Below are positions 35,715 to 46,318 of a stretch of 64,000 bases of DNA, in pieces. The notes beneath the pieces were generated by a model. That model was not told the origin of the DNA, did no database searches, and saw only the letters and a program-made list of their open reading frames with translations. Within the stretch, counting starts at the first letter, position 1. Each line of letters starts with the position of its first letter. The stretch is taken from NCBI GenBank assembly GCA_036897485.1, contig JAYMTF010000009.1, positions 1 through 64,000 on the forward strand. The letters run 5' to 3'. Origin of the DNA: Pelargonium nanum. Its lineage: Eukaryota; Streptophyta; Magnoliopsida; Geraniales; Geraniaceae. The position numbers and the translations under genes are program-made.

Positions 35715-37064
35715 ATGGCAACTGCTACCATGGCTACTGCAGCCGGTGCAGCTGCGCTTTTGTACTATACATTGAACCGGAAGTTACAGTCGCCGGATGC
35801 TATGGAAGAAGAAGATGTCGATGAAAGTGCTGAAGATGTACAGAGTCAGCGTCCTTTACGAACTGATCGTGTTGTTTCCAATAGGCTTATTCAGGCTCCG
35901 GCAACATGGTTGGAGACCATTTCTACTTTGTCGGAGACCCTTCGGTTTACTTACTCCGAGACTTTGGGGAAGTGGCCCATTGGGGATTTGGCTTTCGGGA
36001 TCAGCTTTCTTCTCAAGAGGCAGGTACGAGACTTTGATGTTTATGATTGTCTTTGTTCTCTTTTTTTGTTGAGAACTTTTCTCGGTTTTGCTTAATGTCT
36101 TAGCTCGTGATAATGTTTTAACGCTCAATTAAGTGTTTGATATGCAATAATTGATATGCATTATATTACTTAAATCTATGCTAGTATTGCTACAGAGCAT
36201 ACATATGAAATGGCACATGTCTGAATAATTGTATCAATGCGTACTTGTTGACACTTCTCATGTTTAGTACTTTAGTTTTAGGTTATTGGTGTCGGCATTT
36301 AATGCTTTTTCAATTTGGTTAGTGAGAAGCAAGTTGTAGCTGCATTTGAATCAACTTTATGCTGGCACCTCATACTAGCGATCGAATATTTATGAGCTTG
36401 TACCACTCATATTCTGTTGAAATAACCGTATCATCCATATGTTAAAAATTACAACAACAACAACAACAAAGCCATTTCCCAAACAATGTCAGGGTCGGCT
36501 ACATTAATTTATTAATAAAACTCTTTGGGATCTTTTGCTCGTATTCTCTTCCTCCCCTCTAACCTATCTAATGCTATCTCTTTAGTTAAGCTAAACGCTA
36601 TCATGTCTTTCCTTACTTCTTTCCATGTTAACTTAGGTCTACCCCTACTCATTTTGATTTCTCCTAACTGAGTTATTTCACCTTTCTCATTGTATCACTA
36701 GTCTCTCTACGCTCCACACGACCAAATCAACTCAAACTATTTTCCTGCATCTTATCGCCAATTGACACAACCCTTGTCCTCGAATAGTCTTATTTCTAAT
36801 CTTATCCTCCCTAGTGTTACCACGCATTCACCTCAACACCCTCATCTCTACTACCCCCATTGTATGGCTTTGCAGCCTCTTTGGAGCCTAACATTTAGTG
36901 CCATACAACAAGTTGGGTGTACCTAGAACTTTCCGTTCATTTAGGGGCATCTTAACATTTTTCTTGGACAATTCTCGTCATGCCACTAGCTAGTGGAAGG
37001 GACACATCTTGTCCGTAAATCAGTTTTTCCACTTGTAAGCCCGAACGTTTGCTTTGATGATATG

Positions 37065-37111
<47 letters not shown>

Positions 37112-40100
37112 TTGACATTTTTATCTCTGCCTTCATGTACTTATGTCAGTAAAATAATTAATGTTCTGTTTATGCAGAGAATTTTTCTTGGCCTTGACTT
37201 TTGTATCATATGCTAATTGCTATATTGTTCATCTAAATTTATTGCCCTAGTTGCTGATGTCATTACCGTGTTTCTCAGGGTAACTTACATCCCAGCAGTG
37301 TGTTTGGTGGTAAAGATAGTGTACAGCTCAAAGGACCTGAAATAACTTCTGAACTTAGATATCTCTTAAATCTGTTGACACTGTGCTGGCATTTTTCCAA
37401 AAAACCGTTTCCGTTGTTTTTAGAGGAGACTGGCTATTCCGAAGAAGATGTCCTTCTTCAGGAACCCAAAGCTGGAGTAAGTCACGTTTGAAGTTTGAAC
37501 TTAAATAGTTATATTTCTTTTGTTGATGGTAGACATGACAACATTGACGATTATCAACATTGACGATTATTTTTGTAATATTTGCCAAGCATGATTCGTG
37601 CTGTCTACTGTCTACACTCTCTTTATTAACCCTCATTATTTATTCTATGCAGATATTGAAGCCAGCTTTTACAGTTTTAGCTGACCATGACTCAAAATGT
37701 TTTCTCTTATTGATTCGCGGAACGCATAGTATCAAGGATACTTTGACGGCTGCAACCGGGGCTGTGGTACCTTTCCATCATACTGTTGTACATGAGGGAG
37801 GAGTGAGCAAGTTAGTTTTGGGATATGCTCATTGTGGAATGGTTGCAGCTGCACGGTGGATTGCGAAACTTGCAACTCCTTGTTTGACTGAAGCACTCGG
37901 TCAATATCATGATTATAGAATTAAGGTAAATACATAATACTGCCCGCATTTCAGGTTATGTTTGCAGATAAATACCCTATACTTGGCCTTTTTTGCAGAT
38001 AACTCCCTATACTTTTTTCGTGACAACTAACTCCATGAACTTTCAATTTTCATTCCTTCAGTTAGATATATCTGATTTTTTTTTCTCTCTTATTATATGT
38101 ATGAGACATGATCTATCGTATTTTTCTTCCAGAATAGCTATTTTATCCTTACGATCACCACTGGCTTCACATTGTTGGAATGAACAATTGAAATTATAGG
38201 GAGCTAGTTGTCGCTTAAAAAAAGTAAAGGGAGCAATCTGCAAATGAGGCCAAGTATAGGGTATTCGTATGCAGTTCTCCCTTTCATAAAAGTAGTCTTA
38301 GTTTCTTCCAAATTTTCAGCTTTCAGAATTAATTTTTGGGTAATCTCTAGTTGACTTAGAAATATCTATTTATGGTATTCGGACATAGTTTGGTTACTCA
38401 TTCTGTAAAATTTGTTTGTATTTATGGTTTATTTGGCAAATAAAATTTAGTGAACTCTCTTTGCTCGAATTCTGACAGATTGTAGGACACTCTTTGGGTG
38501 GAGGAACAGCTGCCCTTTTGACATATGTGTTGCGTGAACAAAAGGAATTGTCTACAACTACCTGTGTTACATTTGCTCCAGGTTTGTGTACATTACTATA
38601 TCCTAAAACTGTCCTCACTATTAATTGTCTAGTTCTGTTGTGCACAATACTATCGTTCTCGATAATGGGTGTGACGTTTTCATGAGACTGAACGGATGTC
38701 ACACTTGCAGCTGCTTGTATGACATGGGAGTTGGCAGAATCAGGCAATGATTTCATTACGTCCGTTATTAATGGAGCTGACTTGGTGCCTACCTTCTCTG
38801 CTGCTTCAGTGGACGATCTGCGAGCTGAGGTTATGTTCCTGTCTTCTGTAATTCTAACTTACCATTTTTTTTTTTATTTTTTCGTAAATAAATAATTTAT
38901 TCTCACATTACAGCCACCTTATCATTGGGAAGTTAATTCTTTATTGTGACACTTTTTATTATTATTATAGAAGCTTTTTTGCTTTTCCTTTGCGAGGTGT
39001 CAAATTCACTCCAAAGTTCTCTACGTATTCAAATCAAACTGATCGCATAAACATTTATTCAGGATTACCTATTATTTGATCGTCTTTCTCTTAGTGCGTC
39101 TAAGAGACAATATCCTTATCTCAGTTGACATCGTTTGAAACATTTCTCTACCTTTTGGCTCTTGATGTTTCGTCGTATCTTGCTTTGCCTGAAACGTATC
39201 TTCCATTTTCTCAGGTGACTGCTTCAGCTTGGCTAAATGATCTTAGGAATCAGATTGAGCGCACAAGAATACTTAGTACCGTATACCGTTCTGCATCTGC
39301 TTTAGGTTCCCGCCTTCCAACCATCGCCAGTGCTAAAGCCAAAGTAGCTGGAGCAGGGGCAATTTTGCGTCCGGTTTCCAATGGCACACAGGTACGTCTT
39401 TTCTGCTGGAAGACATCTTTGTCACAGTTATTAGTCGTTGTCCTGGCTTATCTGAACCAATTTATCGGTATTCCAATCCCTTCATAGCGTTTAGAAGTTT
39501 TATGATCAGCATTAGCAATATAACATTAACTTAAGAAGGCTGAGAGCCTTGGCGCTAGAGCTGGCAATTTGTACCTTAAACCACGGGAATCCAAAATCCG
39601 ACATGCGTTTTGTGGGTTCGGATCGCATAAAATAAACCAGAATTTTTTTATCAGATCAGGCTTACTATGAAGAAAAAAAATACAAGTCAGGTCGGTCAAC
39701 ACACATAATCTATGTAAAACCCACAACACGAAATTCCCAAACCACACTTCTTGCATGTCGGTTTGGGGCTGAATATTTTCAACCCGATTCCAACCTAAAA
39801 CGCTGATTACCAGCTTTATTTGGTACAATGGTAAGATTGTTGCTCTGTGACCTTGATGTCACGGGTTTGAGTCGGGAAAGAGCCTCCTTGTAAAAGCAGG
39901 GTCAAGACTGTGACGCTGCGTACTTAAGTGACCCTCCCAAAACCCTAAAATGGAGGGAGCCTCGTGCACTGTGTCACCTCAAAATGATGTTAACTTCTCT
40001 GATCTGTTTCTATTTGCCTCGTTTCTTTAAAAAATCTGAGTACCTCAGTGATTTGGTTTGGAAATCAAGTTGAATCAAAACGGATTTATCAAATTTTGTT

Positions 40101-41040
40101 CTGTTTCTAATTTCTACAGGTTGTGATGAGGAGAGCCCAGAGCATGGCTCATGCAGCATGGACACGCCCTTCCCTCCGCTTGTCCTCGTGGTCTTGCATA
40201 GGTCCTCGTCACCGTGCTGCCGCAGCCGCCGCCGTTGCCGCTCATTCAAACGAGGAGGGTAGCCTCCCGGAGGCATCGTCTTCCCATGATGATATTTCTG
40301 AGCCTCTTCTCAGTTCCCCCCACAAACTGACCCGAACAACCCCCTTAGAAACAATCGAACAACTCCCCTTGTCCTCGTCTGTAGGAGTGGAATGGACTTC
40401 AGAAGCAGGATGTTCGTGTTCCAACGAAATCAGACCCGACGCTGATGACGAAGACGGCGAGGAGGGCCTCTCAGACGACAGTGGACACCACGAATCCAAC
40501 GAACATGGACATCAAGACTCCATGAATGAAGTCGAGTTATGGCAACAACTTGAGCACCAGCTTTACGATAGGAGAGAGGGCGAGGAGGAGGCTGACGTGG
40601 AAAAGGAAATGCGAGAAGAAGAAGAACAAGCAGCTGCCATTGCAGAGGAGTCCGATGAGGGTCAGTCAGAGAGCTCTGCCCCGGAAATGAACGAAGCGCA
40701 CAGATTTTTCCCTCCCGGGAAGATTATGCATATAGTGACCATCCAGCCTGAAGTCGCGGAATCCGAAGGTGATGAAGGGTCATCGCCTTCCTCGAGCGAA
40801 TCGGGGTCAGAGAATAGCGAACCGGTAGAGTCCAAGGTCGGGATTTTTCTAACCCCCCGATCGCTTTACAGTAAACTGAGGCTGTCGCAGGCCATGATCG
40901 GCGATCACTTCATGCCGGTTTATAGACGGCAGATTGAGAAGCTGATACGAGATCTTGAGAAGGAAATGGAAGAGGAAGAAGAAGAAGAAGCTTCGCGTCG
41001 GAGCGAACATGTGGAGAAATCTGGAAAGACATTGCTATAG
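35715..41040 (+). CDS. Class 3 lipase with mono-/diacylglycerol-lipase-type N-terminus
   Basis: Seven exons: 35715-36023, 37279-37476, 37653-37925, 38479-38581, 38711-38829, 39215-39391 and 40120-41040. They splice in phase to 699 aa. Residues 1-20 form a short hydrophobic leader. The alpha/beta-hydrolase core has IRGTHSIKD, the nucleophile elbow GHSLGGG (Ser265) and NGADLVPTF (candidate Asp318). A candidate catalytic His597 lies in FFPPGKIMHIV, resembling the same turn in sn-1 DAG lipases. Between core and His is an acidic, Ser/Glu/His-rich insert (about residues 435-590). The C-terminus has LTPRSLYSKLRLSQAMIGDHFMPVYRRQIEKL and then poly-Glu. Likely substrate: mono- or diacylglycerols, by family. 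A 5'-UTR intron at about 35220-35701 precedes the ATG. Intron 1 holds an RTE fragment, intron 3 a long-TIR MITE, intron 6 a hAT-like MITE plus SINE. Recalled relative: At3g14075. Confidence 0.94.
36449..37015 (-). mobile_element. 5'-truncated RTE-type LINE in lipase intron 1
   Basis: The plus strand shows (CAA)n followed by GCCATTTCCCAAACAATGTC and GGGTCGGCTACATTAAT, the complement of the conserved RTE 3' tail ending (TTG)n. The minus strand decodes in part to an endonuclease/RT C-terminal sequence resembling VEMRVLRWMRGNTREDKIRN (about 36855-36800), as in plant RTE proteins. It is broken by stops and frameshifts. About 560 bases, inserted against the gene's direction. Confidence 0.75.
37066..37112. 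repeat. (ATT)n microsatellite
   Basis: About fifteen ATT units in lipase intron 1, close to the truncated end of the RTE fragment. Confidence 0.95.
37962..38274. mobile_element. Long-TIR MITE in lipase intron 3
   Basis: The left arm TTTGCAGATAAATACCCTAT, ACTTGGCC, TTTGCAGATAACTCCCTATA, GACAACTAACTCC pairs with the complement of the right arm over about 95 bases (CTGCATACGAATACCCTATA, ACTTGGCCTCATTTGCAGAT, GACAACTAGCTCCC). About 313 bases. Mutator-like size and arm length, but I cannot prove a 9-bp target duplication. Confidence 0.65.
39555..39818. mobile_element. hAT-like MITE in lipase intron 6
   Basis: Left TAGAGCTGGCAATTTG and right complement TAAAGCTGGTAATCAG. 264 bases with GGGTTCGGATCGCAT-type inner sequence. 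A possible 8-bp duplication is imperfect (CTTGGCGC / TTTGGTAC). Confidence 0.6.
39820..39985 (+). mobile_element. Au-type SINE in lipase intron 6
   Basis: The head reads TGGTACAATGGTAAGATTGT with a tRNA-like A box, then GACCTTGATGTCACGGGTTT and GAGTC as a B box. The body AAGCAGGGTCAAGACTGTGA, CGCTGCGTAC and the tail GAGCCTCGTGCACTGTG follow the order of the widespread Au SINE family. It abuts the hAT-like MITE. Somewhat diverged, so not recent. Confidence 0.75.
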
Positions 41041-41224
41041 CAAAAGAGAAGCTCAGATTGGAATGTAAGATTCTTCTTTTTCTTGAAGTGTAATAATTTT
41101 TTGTTCAAGCTTTTTCTTAGTATATGAAATGTAATAATTTTAAGAGTTTACAATTTGAAGTGACTGAAAAGCAAAAAAAAAAAATAGAAAAATGAGTTCA
41201 TGGAATGGTTTGTCTTCATAACAA

Positions 41225-41565
41225 TATGGATCCAAATCTGTGGGCACCTGAAATTTGATCCGCATTCCAAAATGTCGGGTTCCATTTATGTGTTTTCAAC
41301 CCGAGCCCATTACGAAACCCAAAAGAACAGATCTATATGCAGGTTTCAATCCGAGCTGACAATTCAGATTTCACATTTCTGTTGAAATGTTTTAACCCAA
41401 ACCCGACTCCCAAGATGTGTGGACTACATATTTTGGGTAATGGGTTTTGCATAGAAAATGATTGGGTTGGCCGATCTTAGATTGTGGGACCGGAACTCGC
41501 ATAAAAAGGACTGAATTATGAGTGTTTGCGGGTTAAGTACAAATTGTCTAACTCTAGTTTTAATA
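41225..41565. mobile_element. hAT-like remnant downstream of lipase
   Basis: The right end is the complement of TAGAGTTAGACAATTTGTAC, matching the TAGAGCTGGCAATTTG terminus family. The inside is full of AACCCGA/CGGGTT words. The left border is not clear. Confidence 0.4.
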
Positions 41566-41885
41566 GAATTTTTATTGTCAATTAGAGTTTTTTTTCTTCA
41601 TTATTATTGTTATTTATTTTGGAATAAAGGGTCATCAAATTTACTCTATTTTCTGCAGTGTTTTGGTTGTTTCATTTTGTTCTTGTAATTGCATTAAGTC
41701 CAAGTTATATCAAAATCAAACAAGGCACTTTACAAAAGCACAAATGACAAATTCTTGCTAATTTAAGGTTTATTTTTATTTTTGCAATGTTAGGATACAC
41801 AAATATATCACTTATATCCAATTAAATAAATTTACATGTAAATATTGTTTTATTGAAATACATAGATATAAATTTAAATTAAGTA

Positions 41886-42118
41886 TTAAATGTCTCAAAT
41901 TATGTACAATTTTTATGTACAAAGTGACGTGATAATTTACGTGATAAATACATATTTCATATTTTTATAGTTAAAAAGTAAATTTCAATAAATAACAACC
42001 AGATATGTACACGTGGCATATTGTGATTCAGCCAAATCATTAAAGAACTAACTGACGTGTCATATCCTATTAATCGACCTATTATTTTGTATCAATATTT
42101 TTGAGATATATAACATTA
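41886..42118. mobile_element. MITE with GTCCCAA-type TIRs (copy 2, inverted and decayed)
   Basis: Ends TAAATGTCTCAAATTATGTAC and the complement of TAATGTTATATATCTCAAAA. The inner ACGTGGCATATTGTGATTC matches the complement of copy 1. Confidence 0.6.
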
Positions 42119-45100
42119 CCATACATTCCATCTGCCGATTAAATTAGTCGAGTTTGGATAATTCAAAATTTATTTTGATTATTTTTTTTCTAAATTATGC
42201 AATAAAAAAAGTTCTTCTACAAAATTAAATTTTCTCTTTTGGACATTCACATGCCATTTGATTTTTTATTTGATAAGATTTTGAACTAGGTCTTAAAAAT
42301 GAAAATGGAGTAATCTAATTCTTTTTCTAAACTTTATTGAAATAGAAAATAGAATCTTAGTCTCTTTTTTAGTTTTTGTTTGTATTTTTGTGAGTTCTCA
42401 ATTGAAAGAATACAATTCACCACATGTCATTCCAATTTCTATTTTTTATTCAGTTTATTTATTTTTCTTTTGCTTTCAAATCCACAAATTTAGAAGACTG
42501 AAATGATTGAAAAACTACAAAATAAAAAAATAAATAATGACAAAGACAATTTTTTGAGGTCTTTGTTTAATTTGATTGGCTTTCAATCAAATGAATGCAA
42601 TCATTGAAACTTATAAAAAAGAATTAAATTAAATTAAACAAAGTTGACAAGAGTGAAAGAGACTATATTTTAAGAAAATGATGCGATTCTTATTAATAAT
42701 GATAGCCGAAATACACAGAAAGGCAATTTATGAAGAAGTTTGTGTTTACAACCGTACAAATAAGTTCAAAATATAAGCTAACAAACATAGAAACTGAGCA
42801 ACTAGTTCATACTTCATACTCGAAACTCTAACTCAAATAATATAATCTGAAAATTCTCTAAGTATAGAATCACCAAATTTTCCCTCAAACGACGTCATAG
42901 CGAAAAAAAATTGGTCTGTTTACCCGTTGCGCTTGAGTTGAACGAGTTTCAGTTCAATCCGTGAACATCAACATCTAGGGGTAAACGTGGTCAATCTCAT
43001 GCATCAAAAGATATATTATAAATTTGAGTAGAGCTGATAATTTGAATTTTGAATCAAGTTTGAAAAAAAATTCGGTTTTGATTGAATGGGTCTAACAAGA
43101 TATCGACCCGCAGTAAGCGAGGGTCAAAGTGGACCGAGTCGCATGTGCCGTTTGATCCGAGCCACACGTCTTTATAACAAAAGCAATTCGACAACTTATT
43201 CAGTTTTTTGTGCAAATCGATGTTAAGCGACTATGGATCTAATTTACCAGTTCTAATTTTGAGCCATTGTTAAGACATTCTAACAAACATTTGTTTCGAT
43301 ATTTTTTTTTATTAAATCGATTTTACTTTTTCAGTAACTTGATCTACCAATTAATATTTTTTTTATTAAGGCTAACAATCTATTTTATTGTTACGTGCTC
43401 GAACAATTTAATTGATCGAACGAACTGAATCAGTATTTATTCAAAGAATAAAAAGCATATGCCAAAAGCATAATTTATGATTGGTATGAATCAAATCATG
43501 ACTGGATAGCCACTTGGCCACTTGCTGAGTCATCAAGTATCAACATATGGATGACACGTAGGATGATTGCTATTGCCACGTCAGAATTTATTTTTAAATA
43601 AAAACTATCCATGTCATTGGGTCTCTTTTATATTTTGTATTTTTTAATTTACACGTATGTATGCAAGTTGGACATTGGTGGACCTAAAATCAAACAATTA
43701 TCAGCCAAGTCATTATTTAATTATTTATTTGTTTTATTATTATTTTCATTTATAATTAATATCCAAATACAAGTTTTTGAGAAATTATTATTTTTTGTCT
43801 TTACTTTTAATTATTTATTTTAACAGCTTTGCAATTCGATTCGAATATGCGGACACCTAAGCTTCAGTCAATATTTTTGTGGGTTCAAGTTAAATACAAT
43901 ATATTTAATAAAATTTTGAAACTTATTGAAAATTTCTGTACGATACAACACATTTTAGTTTTGGGCCATAATCGAGCACAACAAAATTTCACTCAATTTT
44001 GATGGATAATAAGTTTGATTGATATCTTTTTAATTTCTTCTATGCATAGTTTTGAATATTAATATTTATGTCAAATAACTTTATTCTTTTATGATACACA
44101 TTGTCATTGAGATTTCTTTATTTATATTTTTTTAAAGTATAAATATTCTTATTTTATCGGTCAAGTTTCTTTAAATATACTATAAGTTTTTAATAAATTT
44201 GAAGATTTAAATTATTGTTGTCCCCAAATATAATATATTAGTTTTTGCCAAATTTTATGATATTATTGCTAGCTTAAATGGCTAGAAAATGCATGTTCCA
44301 GTGTTCCACGTGCATGACAAACATGTTAGATAAGACATTTTTCTATTGACAATTCATAAAAAAAATTATATATTTAAATATATTTATACATAAAAAGATA
44401 TGAAGATTAATGGGTGATATTATATTTATATATAGAAATTATAAGGAGACTTTCTTTTAATTTTGTTGTTACAATTTAATTAATATGAGATTATTATTTT
44501 TTAAAACCAATATGAGAGTTAAATTAACTCTTAAAATTAAAATAATTAACTTTTGGGTTCAATTCTTAAAACAAACATAAAAATCTAGTACTCTTCTACG
44601 GATTAAAATTACTCTTTTTTACTTTAAAATATGAAAAAGTTTGAAGGTTTCGATGTTTATAGTATTATTAATTTTTGCGTTAAAAAAATATTATTAATTT
44701 TTTTAATTCATTTTAAAAATTTACAACATTAGCCTTACTTCTATATTTTTGCAAATAATTTTGTGATAAGAATTTTATTTTTAGAAAAGTACATGGGAAC
44801 AATAAATAGAAGATGTTGGTTGTCTTCTATCTATTGTGGTAGGTATGACTAGTGCAAGTCCTTTTCAAAATTATTTCACAACTCTTTTTTTTTCCTCCCA
44901 TCATTTGGTCCATCAATTAAGTAATGTGGATTTGCTTTTTGATTCTCATATTAGCATCAAGAAAATGGGATATACCTCATATATGATATACAATAAATAG
45001 AAATCAACAACAAAATTGTTGTTTAGGTTAGAAATCGCAATTCAAGAGTTTCGGATAATGTTTGGGTCGGTTGAAAATGCATAATTAATCATCTGATCCA

Positions 45101-45460
45101 ATAGAGAGACGCTAATTTCGAGTTTTATGTGTAAAGTATGTAAATTTTCAATAAATTTATTCGACCTGATTCAAAATTGATTGGATTCAATTTATACAAT
45201 CGGAACTTGCAATTCAAAAGAGTTTCAAGTATTTGAGATAGAGGTGTAGGAATGGAGTTTGGAGGCAGCTGGCCCAACTAGTTCTTCTATATATATATTT
45301 TATATTTAAAAAAATAATGATAATCACACATGTCCGTTCGTTCTTTGAATTCTTTAACTCTTCCATATATAATATTTGTTGAAATTTTAATTTTTTCCCC
45401 ACAAATTTTTTGCCCAAATTGTGTACCCATCAATGTGGGTTGTAGTCCTTCATCAGTCAT

Positions 45461-45612
45461 GCACATGTTTTTATCGAACATTTTTTGGTAGTTTTAAAAT
45501 GTCTTACAATTAAGTGGAAAATGTTTCAACCAATAAGAAGATACAAAATACGAGCGAGTGAATTTTTTGCTTGATCCTTTAGGCTCGTGGCCCGACTGTC
45601 TGTTGTACCCAG
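45461..45612. repeat. Dispersed repeat, copy B
   Basis: GCACATGTTTTTATCGAACA, TTAAGTGGAAAATGTTT, ATACAAAATACGAGCGAGTG and the ending TAGGCTCGTGGCCCGACTGT follow the same block order as the copy at 22604. Confidence 0.55.
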
Positions 45613-46189
45613 TAAATTGATAAAATTTTTATCCAAATAATAATTTGTTAGGATGGGTCTATGTCTCTATGATTTGTAAGATCATATAATAATTGAAAAT
45701 TTGATTTGATTTCAACTATTATATTATCATAAAATCAGAAAAATAATGATCAACAACAGTTATTTAATAATAAATCATATATATACTCTCAAAATCCTTA
45801 AGTTCTATCTCCAACTTGTTTAATAATTAGATAAATCTATCACATGGTGAATAAATCATAGTGTATTATCACCAAATTGTTAAAATAATAAATTCAACTA
45901 GTAAAATAAATTAAATATATTTAGAATATGTTAAGATTTAGATATCAATCTTTTTTTCAGCATATTATATATTTTATAATATGGACTGAGATTTTGTAAT
46001 GAGCAATACCTTGTCTAGTCACATACTCACATTATAAATAATTATTTGTCAGTGTAAAACACAAATAAATTTTAGAATAATGTTGTTTGTCTTGATTTTC
46101 TCACAATAATAATTTATCAGTTTAGATGTTAGATTATATTTATTAGTGTAATTTGAAATTTAAACAAGCAACTATTATACTAAAACGAC

Positions 46190-46318
46190 ATTATCGCACA
46201 TAGCGTTTAATTTATAAGACATATTATAAATTTGACATATTGTGATCCAATCAAGTTGTCAACAAATAAAGTGATAAAACATCATTCCGATAAATTATAC
46301 AAAATTTGGGCATATAAA
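46190..46318. mobile_element. MITE fragment of the same family (copy 3)
   Basis: TTATAAGACATATTATA, GACATATTGTGATCCAATCA, then CAAAATTTGGGCATA match the complement of copy 1. Only part of the element remains. Confidence 0.5.

Noticed and set aside
39820-39895. tRNA gene
   Set aside because: A and B box-like words are present, but the sequence does not fold into a full cloverleaf and continues into an Au SINE body.
40242-40499. Minus-strand ORFs inside lipase exon 7 and Lu7TM exon 2
   Set aside because: Shadow frames of long coding exons.
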